Positions 1 to 9,837 of a stretch of 36,062 nt of DNA are shown here, piece after piece (the first letter of the stretch is position 1; each line of letters opens with the position of its first letter). Under the pieces are notes generated by a model. It had not been told where the DNA came from. It searched no databases and was given only the letters and a program-made list of their open reading frames with translations. The translations under genes and the position numbers were made by a program. The DNA is from an uncultured Lachnobacterium sp. (GTDB lineage Bacteria > Bacillota > Clostridia > Lachnospirales > Lachnospiraceae). The stretch is taken from positions 1-36,062 of the forward strand of contig CAMFPD010000003.1 of NCBI GenBank assembly GCA_945971355.1, read 5' to 3'.

Positions 1-1
1 T

Positions 2-73
2 GCCGTTTCGGTATGTCCGATAGCTTTTGAAATATTTGAAAGATTAAAGGTGGAGTATGGTTTCAAAAAGTAA
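2..73 (+). CDS. C-terminal end of an unidentified protein, truncated by window start
   Basis: Frame 2 is open from the window edge to TAA at 71-73: ...AVSVCPIAFEIFERLKVEYGFKK*. Too short to identify. Confidence 0.3.
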   Translation, partial: AVSVCPIAFEIFERLKVEYGFKK

Positions 74-88
74 GCAAAAGAAAAATAA

Positions 89-205
89 GGAGTTGAATAT
101 TATGAGGACGGAGATGTTGTTGCTAGAGGTATTGCGGATTCATGGAAACAAAATTATAAACGCAGAAGTGCAATGATGGACGAATTGAAAAAAGCTGGAT
201 TTTAA
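89..205 (+). pseudogene. Possible 3' gene remnant of unknown family
   Basis: Open frame with protein-like composition, GVEYYEDGDVVARGIADSWKQNYKRRSAMMDELKKAGF*. It is preceded in frame by TAA (86-88) and has no plausible start codon at its 5' end. Confidence 0.3.
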
Positions 206-311
206 TTGAAAAATCTTGTAGTGTGATGGTTCGTTTTGTATGTTAAAATATATATTAGAACTATTTGAATAGTTTGTGGTAGCTATGTGAACGTGCAATA
301 GGAAAGGCATT

Positions 312-2219
312 ATGGGGATGAAAAAACTGGCAATTATTGCAGATGCATGGAAGCGTTATGTAAACTATGCATGGGTTTATGGATGTGAAAAGTATATAGT
401 AGAGCACAATTTGGATGTTGAAGTTGATGTGTTTCACTGCTTTGGTAATATGAGCAAGGACGAATCTAACAATATTGGGGAGTACAATATTATTAATCTT
501 CCAGATTTGACTGAGTATGATGGTATTGTGGTTGAGGTTGCCAATATTGAGATGGAGGATCAGTATAATAAAATTGTCCAGAAAATATTGGATTCTGGCG
601 TTCCTGCGGTATCACTTCTTGTCAAAATTCCAGGAATGTACAGGGCTGGTATTGATAATTACAAGTCAATGAGTCAGATTGTGGAGCATCTAATTTCGGA
701 GCATGGGTGTAAAACCCTCAATTATGTTGGTGGGCCAGTGGATAACAGCGAGAATAATTCTAGACAACGTGCATATGAGGATGTTCTAAGGAAACATGGA
801 ATTAAAGTGGAGCCTGAGAGGATATATCAGGTGAATTATGAAGTGGAAACCGGTATGAAGGCTTTTGATTATTATTACGAGAATAATTTGATTCCGGATG
901 CCTTCGTGTGTGCCAATGAGAATATTGCAGTAGGTCTTTGTCAAAAAGCAATAGACAAAGGGTACAAAATTCCAGAAGATTTCAAGATTACTGGCTTCGA
1001 TGATTTTGACAAAGCATCTTATTTCGAACCAAGAATTACAACTGTCGGTTATAGTAAAGAGAACATAGCATATGAAGCTATGAAGCTTTTGCACCGAATT
1101 TGGCAGGGACAAGAGGTTCCTGAAATCGTATATTCAAAGGCAAATCTCGTATTTCAGGATAGTTGTGGTTGCGTAAATTGCAATCATAAGAAACGAAGTG
1201 ATTTGATAAAGAGTAGAATCTTTTACGAGGTAAGGCAGATAGATTTGTACAATGAGACAACAGATATGAGCAGGAGTCTCATTAATTGTGATACCTATGA
1301 ACAGATGGCAGAGTATCTCTTAAAATGCTTGGTGGGGCTTCGCTGCCAGGAAATGTATCTGGTGATGAATCACGATATTATTGTGTCTCAGGGTAAGGAT
1401 GTTACAGAAGAAGTCCATGAGGAAAATATTGTGGATGGTTATGCAGAACGAATGGATGTTGTCTTAGCATATAAAAAGGGCGAAAAGCAGTACAATGTTC
1501 CTAAGAAAGCAAATGAATTGCTGCCAAAAATCTGGAAGCGACAGAAGGGTGATACCAGGGTGTTTGTGCCTTTACATATGAGAGACAGGGAAGTTGGCTA
1601 TTTTGTTTTGGTAAATTGCGATTATATGATGGAGAATCAGTTTATTTATGAGACGTTGACTTCTTTTTCAAAGGCATTTGAGTACTTGTATAGTAGGACA
1701 ATATTGCAGCGAGTTAATGATAAACTATCAATATTATATTTATTGGATTCGCTCACAGGATTATACAATAGAACTGCTTATAATCAGTTGATTATTCCAA
1801 TGTATGAAAAGTGTATGGCTGAAAAAGAACCGCTTGCTGTTGTATTTTTTGATGCAGATCATTTGAAAACTGTAAACGATAAATATGGTCATGATATGGG
1901 AAATGAGATAATTTTGGGGGTTGCGGATGCGATTAAGAAGTGTTTCCCATTTGATTCAGTGGCTATGAGATATGGTGGGGACGAGTTTGTAGTGCTTGTA
2001 CCTTCCTGTGTAGAGGCTGATGTTGAGGAAATGATAGACAGATTCAATCAGAAGATAAAGGATATTTCAGCAGAAAAAACCCTGCCATTTGCTATTGAGG
2101 CAAGCGCAGGATATGTGATTGCAAGAGACCACTCAAAGGGAATAGATGAATATATAAATGATGCTGATGATATGATGTATCAGGAGAAGAAGAAACGAAA
2201 GGCCGAGAGACTATCATAA
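312..2219 (+). CDS. Diguanylate cyclase with N-terminal LacI-type periplasmic-binding-like sensor domain and C-terminal GGDEF domain
   Basis: 635 aa. N-terminal half resembles LacI/peripla_BP_3 (VSLLVKIPGMYRAGIDNYKSMSQIVEHLISEHGCKTLNYVGGP; FDDFDKASYFEPRITTVGYSKENIAYEAMKLL). C-terminus has DSLTGLYNRTAYN and RYGGDEFVVL. No N-terminal HTH. Start could be 312 or 318. Confidence 0.88.
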   Translation: MGMKKLAIIADAWKRYVNYAWVYGCEKYIVEHNLDVEVDVFHCFGNMSKDESNNIGEYNIINLPDLTEYDGIVVEVANIEMEDQYNKIVQKILDSGVPAVSLLVKIPGMYRAGIDNYKSMSQIVEHLISEHGCKTLNYVGGPVDNSENNSRQRAYEDVLRKHGIKVEPERIYQVNYEVETGMKAFDYYYENNLIPDAFVCANENIAVGLCQKAIDKGYKIPEDFKITGFDDFDKASYFEPRITTVGYSKENIAYEAMKLLHRIWQGQEVPEIVYSKANLVFQDSCGCVNCNHKKRSDLIKSRIFYEVRQIDLYNETTDMSRSLINCDTYEQMAEYLLKCLVGLRCQEMYLVMNHDIIVSQGKDVTEEVHEENIVDGYAERMDVVLAYKKGEKQYNVPKKANELLPKIWKRQKGDTRVFVPLHMRDREVGYFVLVNCDYMMENQFIYETLTSFSKAFEYLYSRTILQRVNDKLSILYLLDSLTGLYNRTAYNQLIIPMYEKCMAEKEPLAVVFFDADHLKTVNDKYGHDMGNEIILGVADAIKKCFPFDSVAMRYGGDEFVVLVPSCVEADVEEMIDRFNQKIKDISAEKTLPFAIEASAGYVIARDHSKGIDEYINDADDMMYQEKKKRKAERLS

Positions 2220-2380
2220 TGAAAAAAAGACCAGTGAGCTTACTTCAAACTACTCAGAACACCAGAGATTTAGGTGGATATTTTAGGGAAAAATATGGTG
2301 ATACGAATAACTATTTCAAAGGTATGGGATTAAGTAGTATAGAAATAGAGAAACTTCGTAAAAAGTTATATGAATATTGA
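2219..2380 (+). pseudogene. Internally deleted protein-tyrosine/serine phosphatase (Y_phosphatase3-like) remnant
   Basis: 53-aa ORF overlapping the previous stop (TAATG): MKKRPVSLLQTTQNTRDLGGYFREKYGDTNNYFKGMGLSSIEIEKLRKKLYEY*. It carries the N-terminal NTRDLGGY motif and a C-terminal KYG..NYFKxxGLS..EIEKLR tail of this family, joined in frame. The catalytic HCxxGKDRTG core is absent. Confidence 0.65.
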
Positions 2381-2386
2381 CAAAGC

Positions 2387-2418
2387 AAATGCTCCGCATT
2401 TTGTAGTGCGGAGCATTT
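2387..2418. terminator. Perfect 12-bp hairpin between convergent genes, probable (bidirectional) terminator
   Basis: AAATGCTCCGCA-TTTTGTAG-TGCGGAGCATTT, located between the phosphatase remnant (+) and the MCP gene (-). Confidence 0.7.
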
Positions 2419-2455
2419 ATTAATCTATCAAGGATCTTCCTAATGTGTTTGGGTT

Positions 2456-4237
2456 TTATTCGACGATAAATACTGAAATCTCTTGGTTGAGACGTTTTGC
2501 TGTGGAGTCACATTTGTCAACCTCTTCGCTTACTATATCTGTTTGATATTTGACATCGGTAGTCTTGGATGCGATACTGGTTGTCCCTTGTGCCCCCTCA
2601 TATGTAGCATTTGCGATTTCGCTCATTGATTCAAGCACGCTTTCGATAGAAGCCAATAGTTCCTCAGAGGTTGCGCTGAAATCACTTATAAGTGAATCAA
2701 TCTTTTCAGCATCCTTATTATATGCATCTGCAACTCCATCAAACATATCATAACTTGCTACAACATCGGTAGCTACAAACTCTAATAATCGTTCTGCATC
2801 TTGTGATAGGTTGGTAACTGCTGCGGTCACTTCCTCTGTAACACCTTGGATTTTTGATACTGTTTGTTTGGATTGTTCTGCCAATCCACCAATCTCTGTA
2901 GCAACAACCGCAAAACCTCTACCAGCTTCTCCGGCGCGCGCAGCTTCAATAGAAGCATTTAATGCCAGTAAGTTGGTTTGCTCTGTAATTTCCATAATTG
3001 AGGAAGAAAGTACTTCAATTTCTTTTACTACCTTTGCGTCTTCCAATGCCTTTGCCAAGCTTTCTTGCAATTCATTATGTATCTGGTAGGCATGCGTTCT
3101 CTGATTTTTTGTATCTTCCTGTGCTTTACTTGCGCGTTCATGGATATCTACTGCTTGTTCTGCACCTTCTTGAGAACGGAAGGCAATATTTTTAGCAGCA
3201 ATTTCGATCTCGTGTGACATATTACTAATTGTTTCTGATGATGCAGCTGTTTCTTCCATTCCTGCAGCCAATTGCTGTGTTGTAGCAGATACATCTTCAA
3301 CATTACCACTCAATGAAGATACATTATCTTTCACTCTGTCTACAATTCCGTAAAGAAGATTTCCCTGATTTTTTACCTCGCGAATCAGATTGCTTACCTG
3401 ATGTTTCATATTTTCAAGACCTTCACTTAGAATTCCAAAATCATCTTTTCGATTTTGCAACAGTTCAGGTAATGGTTCTGAAAAATTACCCTTTGCCATA
3501 TTTCCGATATACTTCAAAGAAGCATTGAAAGATTTACTTAAGCTATTGCCTATATAAAGGCTCAAACATAGAGAGATAGCTAGTATTACTAATTCTGTTC
3601 CAAGAACCATAAGTATAGTAGTTTTTATTTTTTGACTTAAATTCTTTGTTTGTAGTGCAACTGTAGTGTCTATATAATCAGTGTAGTTGCCGGTTCCGAT
3701 TACCCAGCCAAACGGCTCGAATGCTTTACTATAAGAACGCTTTGGAGATGGTTCGGTTTCTCCTGCTTTTGGAAACATATAATCGACAAATCCCCCATCT
3801 GGTTCTTGTCCTACACGAATAATCTCACGAACCATTTCATATCCGTTGGCATCTTTCGTTTCCATACGATTTGTTCCCTCAGTCTCATTTCCGAGCAATA
3901 CTACGCAGTTTCCGTCATAAGTATCTGCCCAGAAATAACCTGCTTCACCATAACGCAGGTCACGCAATAGCGACGCTCCCATTTCTTTGGCTTCATCCAA
4001 AGAGCAATCACCATTTTCATATTGTGCATAAACACCATTTAACATAGAAAGAGCATTATCTACTTGCTCTTTTATGCTCTGATCATAATCGGCGCGAATA
4101 CTTTCCTCAAGTATTGCAGTAGCATTGGTGCGTAATGCTGTCAGCTGAATGATGGCTATGCCCCCTAATACCATCAGACCAATAAGTGTAATAAGTGCCA
4201 TGAGTCCCATTTTCATTTTTACACTAATGTTCCTCAT
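2456..4237 (-). CDS. Methyl-accepting chemotaxis protein with single Cache-type sensor domain
   Basis: 593 aa with two TM segments. sCache_2-like region ([20 protein letters not shown]...[15 protein letters not shown]). MCP hairpin motif [41 protein letters not shown]. Confidence 0.93.
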   Translation of the reverse strand: MRNISVKMKMGLMALITLIGLMVLGGIAIIQLTALRTNATAILEESIRADYDQSIKEQVDNALSMLNGVYAQYENGDCSLDEAKEMGASLLRDLRYGEAGYFWADTYDGNCVVLLGNETEGTNRMETKDANGYEMVREIIRVGQEPDGGFVDYMFPKAGETEPSPKRSYSKAFEPFGWVIGTGNYTDYIDTTVALQTKNLSQKIKTTILMVLGTELVILAISLCLSLYIGNSLSKSFNASLKYIGNMAKGNFSEPLPELLQNRKDDFGILSEGLENMKHQVSNLIREVKNQGNLLYGIVDRVKDNVSSLSGNVEDVSATTQQLAAGMEETAASSETISNMSHEIEIAAKNIAFRSQEGAEQAVDIHERASKAQEDTKNQRTHAYQIHNELQESLAKALEDAKVVKEIEVLSSSIMEITEQTNLLALNASIEAARAGEAGRGFAVVATEIGGLAEQSKQTVSKIQGVTEEVTAAVTNLSQDAERLLEFVATDVVASYDMFDGVADAYNKDAEKIDSLISDFSATSEELLASIESVLESMSEIANATYEGAQGTTSIASKTTDVKYQTDIVSEEVDKCDSTAKRLNQEISVFIVE

Positions 4238-4525
4238 TTTTCATCCCTCCTATATGCAATATTAGTACTAGTGTACTGCACTGTTAGGTTTTTGTCCACT
4301 GCGAAATCTAACATTTTGATACTTTGTCCCACAAAAAACAAAAAATATATAAATACAACATAGAAGTATCTGACAATTTGTGGCAGAAATGATATTATAA
4401 TTAAAGAGAAAATGTGGCAGAGAAGAGCTAATAACACAGAGAATAGGTAATAACTTGAAAAAATCTGATTAAATGATAAAATGGTACTAGAAATATGCTG
4501 ATAAATTTTTAAGGGGTGATAAAAA

Positions 4526-5347
4526 ATGTTTAATTTTACAAAAGATTGTATGATTGGGATAGAGGAACTGGATAACGATCATAGAAGATTATTTGAGCTT
4601 ATAAATGAAGCCCTGTATTTGGTTAATAACGAATATATAGATGATAAATACGATCGGATAAAAAATATATTAGAGGAGCTTGATGACTACGCAGCACAGC
4701 ACTTTGCAAGAGAAGAAGCCTACATGACAAAAATTCGTGATCCAGAGCTTATAATGCAGCGAGTACAGCATGAGCATTTTCATCAGCAGGTTTGGGATCT
4801 GATATACAAAAAAATGGATACAGATGAAGAACAGCAGATTGTCCTTGATAAGATTTTATCATTTTTAACAAGGTGGCTATACCAGCATATTATCTCAAGC
4901 GATGCATTAATTGGAACACTTGAACCATTGGAAGAGTGGATGGTTCGGGAAAATCCTTGCGAGTTTCTTGATGAGTATAAGATAGGAAATGAATTAATTG
5001 ATGCAGAGCATAAAACACTGTTTGATATTACAGGTAAGGTTTATAGTATTTTGAAACGAGGAGCAACATCGGAAGATGCGGATGAAATAATAGGTATTTT
5101 GAAGGAACTCAGAGATTATACTGCTGAACATTTTTCGGATGAGGAGGAGTATATGAGGAGTATTAATTATCCTGGCCTTCCTCAGCAGGAACGTGCCCAC
5201 AAGTCATTTATTGGTGCTTTGGACGATATTAATGAGGACAAGATACACGAGGATCCTGCTGAGTATGTGAAGAGCCTTATAGAATTTCTGTTAGGCTGGC
5301 TAATTAACCATATTCTCAAGGTGGATGGGCTTATTACAAAATCATAA
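4526..5347 (+). CDS. Bacteriohemerythrin, two tandem hemerythrin domains
   Basis: 273 aa. Domain 1: DNDHRRLF...HFAREEAYM...HEHFH...HIISSD. Domain 2: DAEHKTLF...HFSDEEEYM...QERAHKSF...HILKVD. Confidence 0.9.
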   Translation: MFNFTKDCMIGIEELDNDHRRLFELINEALYLVNNEYIDDKYDRIKNILEELDDYAAQHFAREEAYMTKIRDPELIMQRVQHEHFHQQVWDLIYKKMDTDEEQQIVLDKILSFLTRWLYQHIISSDALIGTLEPLEEWMVRENPCEFLDEYKIGNELIDAEHKTLFDITGKVYSILKRGATSEDADEIIGILKELRDYTAEHFSDEEEYMRSINYPGLPQQERAHKSFIGALDDINEDKIHEDPAEYVKSLIEFLLGWLINHILKVDGLITKS

Positions 5348-6217
5348 GGTTTTCTGATTTAGTACATAATCACGTGGCGATTTACCATATTCCTTTTTAA
5401 AGGCGCGATAGAAGCTGGAATAGTCCTTAAAACCACAGAGCAGGTATGCCTCTGAGATGTCTGTTCCTGAGATGATGGCATTTATACAGAGAGTCAGACG
5501 TTTTTTAATAATATACTGATGAAGCGAGGTTCCAAAATTCTCGGTAAATACATGGGAAACGTGATATTTACTGATAAAGAATTCCTTGGAAATAGATTCC
5601 AGAGAGAGCTCCTCTGTGATGTGCTCATCAACATATATTAATATATTTTCGTACAAAGAATTGTCCTTACGCATCTGAGCCGGGTTGTCCAGTTCATAGA
5701 CGTTTCGGCTAATGGAGAACATGAAATCATGCACACTTAGGGAAATGCGAGTAGCTTTACCAAAACGGTTACCTCGCATTTCCCTGATTATTCTAAACAT
5801 TTTTGTTTTCAATTCATTAAAAGTAAAGAAGTCAAAATGATAAATATTTTTCTTGGTTACAGCAGCCTTTTGTAATGGGTACACTAAATCAGAGGAGGTC
5901 TGTAACATATGGTCGCAGAAATCCTGTGAAATCCAGAAAATACATCTCTGATAAGGGATACTTTTATCCAAAATATTCAGATGATGGTTTGTGCAAGGAG
6001 GAATAATAATCATATCTCCCTCGCGTAGAACAAATTCATCGTTTTCAATAAAAATCGAAACCTTGCCACCGAAGAAAAAATAAAATTCATAATAATTATG
6101 TGTGTGGTCTTTTACATTTTGCAATGCTGTATCACTGTAATAGTACAATTCGAAATCCTTTTCGCGCATATGCTGTCTTGAACTAAAGGTTGACAAAAGG
6201 TTTTCCCGCATTTTCAC
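5342..6217 (-). CDS. AraC-family transcriptional regulator with N-terminal cupin-like domain
   Basis: 291 aa. C-terminal AraC HTH pair (ESISKEFFISKYHVSHVFTENFGTSLHQYIIKKRL...CGFKDYSSFYRAFKKEYGKSPRDY). Divergent from the uxu operon. Confidence 0.92.
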   Translation of the reverse strand: MKMRENLLSTFSSRQHMREKDFELYYYSDTALQNVKDHTHNYYEFYFFFGGKVSIFIENDEFVLREGDMIIIPPCTNHHLNILDKSIPYQRCIFWISQDFCDHMLQTSSDLVYPLQKAAVTKKNIYHFDFFTFNELKTKMFRIIREMRGNRFGKATRISLSVHDFMFSISRNVYELDNPAQMRKDNSLYENILIYVDEHITEELSLESISKEFFISKYHVSHVFTENFGTSLHQYIIKKRLTLCINAIISGTDISEAYLLCGFKDYSSFYRAFKKEYGKSPRDYVLNQKTL

Positions 6218-6387
6218 TCCTTCTTTCTAACATTTTTAAAATAATTATAATCTTTCACAGCAAGATTTACAATGTATTTAACAATTTAGTCAATGTAATA
6301 ATTAAGTGAATGGTACTATGATATGAATTAACGAGAGATAATAATAAAGATAATTATAAACAAGCATTGAAAGGAAGGTATTTATCT

Positions 6388-7473
6388 ATGGAAATGACAC
6401 TCAGATGGTATGGATCAAAATTTGACACTGTAACATTAAAGCAAATCAGACAGATTCCTGGGGTGACAGGAGTAATTACAACTCTCTATGATACAGAGCC
6501 AGGGGAGGTTTGGACAAGAGAGCGAATTCGTGCACTTAAGGATGAGGTTGAGGCTTCAGGATTAAGAATTGCTGGAATAGAAAGTGTTAATGTACATGAT
6601 GCCATCAAGACTGGTGCAAGCGACAGAGACATGTATATTGACAACTACATTAAGTGTCTGGAAAATCTTGGAGAAGAGGATATACACTTAGTATGCTACA
6701 ATTTCATGCCAGTATTCGACTGGACAAGAACTGAGCTTGCAAGAATGCGTCCGGATGGATCAACAGTTCTTGCATACACACAGGAAGCAGTAGATGCACT
6801 TGACCCAGAGAAAATGTTTGAGTCAATTGCAGGTGATATGAATGGTACAGTAATGCCGGGCTGGGAGCCAGAGAGAATGGCTCATGTAAAAGAGCTTTTT
6901 GAGATGTACAAGGATATTGATGATGAGAAATTATTCGAGAATCTCAAATATTTCCTTGAGAGAATAATGCCTACATGTGATAAGTACGATATCAACATGG
7001 CAATTCATCCAGATGATCCAGCATGGAGTGTATTTGGACTTCCTAGAATTATAATTAACAAGAAGAACATTCTTAGAATGATGGAGATGGTGGACAACCC
7101 ACATAACGGTGTAACTTTCTGTTCTGGTTCATACGGAACAAACCTTGAGAATGACCTTCCAGACATGATTAGATCATTAAAGGGCAGAATTCACTTTGCG
7201 CACGTAAGAAACCTTAAGTTCAATACTCCAACAGATTTCGAGGAGGCTGCTCATCTGTCAAGTGATGGAACATTTGATATGTATGAGATTATGAAGGCTC
7301 TTTATGATATAGGATTCGATGGACCAATCAGACCAGACCATGGACGAATGATTTGGGATGAGGTTGCGATGCCAGGATATGGATTATATGACAGAGCACT
7401 TGGTGCAACATATCTTAATGGACTTTGGGAAGCAATTGAAAAGAGTCACACAAGAGGTGTGGAGAAAAGATAG
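6388..7473 (+). CDS. uxuA: D-mannonate dehydratase
   Basis: MEMTLRWYGSKFDTVTLKQIRQIPGVTGVITTLYDTEPGEVW and HPDDPAWSVFGLPRII are typical of UxuA. RBS AAGGAAGG precedes ATG 6388; the ORF track extends to 6367. Confidence 0.95.
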   Translation: MEMTLRWYGSKFDTVTLKQIRQIPGVTGVITTLYDTEPGEVWTRERIRALKDEVEASGLRIAGIESVNVHDAIKTGASDRDMYIDNYIKCLENLGEEDIHLVCYNFMPVFDWTRTELARMRPDGSTVLAYTQEAVDALDPEKMFESIAGDMNGTVMPGWEPERMAHVKELFEMYKDIDDEKLFENLKYFLERIMPTCDKYDINMAIHPDDPAWSVFGLPRIIINKKNILRMMEMVDNPHNGVTFCSGSYGTNLENDLPDMIRSLKGRIHFAHVRNLKFNTPTDFEEAAHLSSDGTFDMYEIMKALYDIGFDGPIRPDHGRMIWDEVAMPGYGLYDRALGATYLNGLWEAIEKSHTRGVEKR

Positions 7474-7503
7474 TAGATAATCATTAGGAGATGGGAGATA
7501 ATC

Positions 7504-9111
7504 ATGATTTTAAATGAGAACGGATTAAAGGATAAAGAACAGTGGAAGTCAAAGGGATATTCACTTCCAAAATATGACAGACAGGAAATGATTAAAAATA
7601 CAAAAGAGAATCCAACATGGGTTCACTTTGGAGCTGGAAATATTTTTAGGGCATTTCAGGCTAACGTAGCACAGAATCTGTTGAATGATGGTGTTTTAAG
7701 TTCTGGAATCACAGTTGTAGAGGGCTTTGATTATGAAATTATCGAGAAGAAATACCGCCCTAATGACAACTATTCAATTCTTGTGACGCTTAAGGCTGAT
7801 GGCAATATTGAGAAGACTGTTGTAGGTTCAATTGGAGAATCGTGTATTCTTGACTCTGAAAACGATGTAGAATTTGGAAGATTGAAAGAGATTTTTGCAA
7901 AGGATTCTCTTCAACTTGCCACATTTACAATCACAGAGAAGGGTTACAGTCTTGTAGATGGAAAAGGTGAGCTCTTAGGTCTTGTAAAAGCAGATTTTGA
8001 GGCTGGCCCAGAGAAGCCGGCAAGCTACATTGGAAAGGTAGCAGCCCTCTTATACCACAGATATGTAAATGGTAAGAAACCGATCGCTATGGTTAGTACA
8101 GATAACTGCTCACATAATGGAGACAAGCTTTATGCAGCTATGAATGGATTTGCAGAGAAGTGGGCAGAGAATGGACTTTGTGACAAGGGATTTGTAGATT
8201 ATATAAATGACAAGTCACTGGTTTCTTTCCCTTGGTCAATGATTGATAAGATTACGCCACGACCAGATGAGTCAGTAGAGGCTCTTCTTAAGGAGGATGG
8301 ATTAGAGGATTTAGAGCCTGTAATCACATCAAAGAACACATATGTGGCTCCTTTTGTTAACGCGGAGGAAACAGAGTATCTGGTTATCGAGGATGCATTC
8401 CCAAATGGAAGACCTGCTCTCGAGAAGGGTGGAATCATTTTTACAGATAAAGAGACAGTAGATAAGGTAGAGAGAATGAAGGTATGTACATGCCTTAATC
8501 CTCTTCACACAGCTCTTGCTGTATATGGATGTCTCCTTGGATATACAAAAATCTCAGATGAGATGAAGGATACTGAGCTTGTAAAGCTTGTAGAGACAAT
8601 AGGATATAAGGAAGGACTGCCAGTTGTTATAAACCCAGGAGTATTAGATCCAAAGGAATTTATCGACACTGTACTTAAGGTTAGAATTCCAAATCCATTT
8701 ATGCCAGATACACCACAGCGTATTGCAACAGATACATCCCAGAAGCTTGCTATCAGATATGGAGAGACTATCAAAAACTATATCAAGGAAGGCAAGAATC
8801 TTGAGGATTTGAAGCTTATTCCACTTGTATTTGCAGGATGGCTCAGATACCTTATGGCAGTTGATGATGAAGGCAACGAGTTTGAACTTAGCCCAGATCC
8901 ATTGCTCGAAACAGTTCGTCCGTTCGTTGAGGGAATTAAGATTGGAGAGGCTTGCGATGTTGAAGCTTCCTTAAAGGGAATTCTTGAGGATGCCAAGATA
9001 TTCGGGGTTAATCTCTATGAGGTAGGACTTGCAGACAAGGTATGTGGATACTTTAGCGAGATGATTGCAGGAAAAGGCGCAATCAGAGCGACTTTGAAGA
9101 AGTATGTATAA
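7504..9111 (+). CDS. uxuB: Fructuronate reductase / mannitol dehydrogenase family
   Basis: 535 aa. WVHFGAGNIFRAFQANVAQNLL; VSTDNCSHNGDKL; KVCTCLNPLHTALAVYGCLLGY. Operon context uxuA-uxuB-eda-kdgK-uxaC. Confidence 0.9.
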   Translation: MILNENGLKDKEQWKSKGYSLPKYDRQEMIKNTKENPTWVHFGAGNIFRAFQANVAQNLLNDGVLSSGITVVEGFDYEIIEKKYRPNDNYSILVTLKADGNIEKTVVGSIGESCILDSENDVEFGRLKEIFAKDSLQLATFTITEKGYSLVDGKGELLGLVKADFEAGPEKPASYIGKVAALLYHRYVNGKKPIAMVSTDNCSHNGDKLYAAMNGFAEKWAENGLCDKGFVDYINDKSLVSFPWSMIDKITPRPDESVEALLKEDGLEDLEPVITSKNTYVAPFVNAEETEYLVIEDAFPNGRPALEKGGIIFTDKETVDKVERMKVCTCLNPLHTALAVYGCLLGYTKISDEMKDTELVKLVETIGYKEGLPVVINPGVLDPKEFIDTVLKVRIPNPFMPDTPQRIATDTSQKLAIRYGETIKNYIKEGKNLEDLKLIPLVFAGWLRYLMAVDDEGNEFELSPDPLLETVRPFVEGIKIGEACDVEASLKGILEDAKIFGVNLYEVGLADKVCGYFSEMIAGKGAIRATLKKYV

Positions 9112-9192
9112 ATTCAACATATTGTTGGAGTATTTATGTAAAAAGAAATATAATTATACCTAAAAATAAATCAAAGTGAAGAGGTGCTGAAA

Positions 9193-9831
9193 ATGAATGA
9201 AGTTTTAGAGCAGTTTAAAAAGATAGGAATTATTCCAGTTGTTGTATTAGATGATGCAAAGGATGCAAAACCATTAGGACAAGCTCTGATGGAGGGAGGA
9301 CTTCCATGTGCTGAAGTTACATTCAGAACAGAGGCAGCAGAAGAGTCAATCAGAATCATGTCACAGGAATTTCCAGACATGCTTGTTGGAGCAGGAACAG
9401 TACTTACAACAGAGCAGGTAGACAGAGCTGTTGCAGCAGGTGCTAAGTTTATAGTCAGCCCTGGAATTAATCCAAAGGTCGTTGAGTATTGCGTAAAGAA
9501 AAATATTCCAATCACTCCAGGAACATGTAATCCAAGCAACGTAGAGACTGCGCTCGAGTTTGGTCTTGATGTTGTGAAGTTTTTCCCAGCTGAGCCAGCT
9601 GGCGGTCTCAACTATATCAAAGCTATTGCAGCACCATATACAGGTGTAAGCTTTATGCCAACAGGTGGAATTAACTCAGAGAATGTAAAGGAATACCTCA
9701 AGTATGACAGAATTATTGCCTGTGGTGGTAGCTGGATGGTTAAGGGAGACTTAATTAAGTCTGGTAACTTTGAGAAAATTAAAGAATTGACAGCTGAGGC
9801 TGCTACAATTGTAAAAGAGATTAGAGGATAG
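9193..9831 (+). CDS. eda: Bifunctional 4-hydroxy-2-oxoglutarate / KDPG aldolase
   Basis: IIPVVVLDDAKDAKPLGQALMEGGLPCAEVTFRTEAAEESI; VGAGTVLTTEQVDRAVAAGAKFIVSPG; KFFPAEPAGGLNYIKAIAAPY. Start at ATG 9193 preferred over GTG 9184. Confidence 0.95.
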   Translation: MNEVLEQFKKIGIIPVVVLDDAKDAKPLGQALMEGGLPCAEVTFRTEAAEESIRIMSQEFPDMLVGAGTVLTTEQVDRAVAAGAKFIVSPGINPKVVEYCVKKNIPITPGTCNPSNVETALEFGLDVVKFFPAEPAGGLNYIKAIAAPYTGVSFMPTGGINSENVKEYLKYDRIIACGGSWMVKGDLIKSGNFEKIKELTAEAATIVKEIRG

Positions 9832-9837
9832 GAGATA

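Noticed and set aside
4234-4437. 67-aa - strand ORF upstream of the MCP gene
   Set aside because: AT-rich promoter-region translation rich in F/I/L/Y; no homology signal, overlaps the MCP start region.
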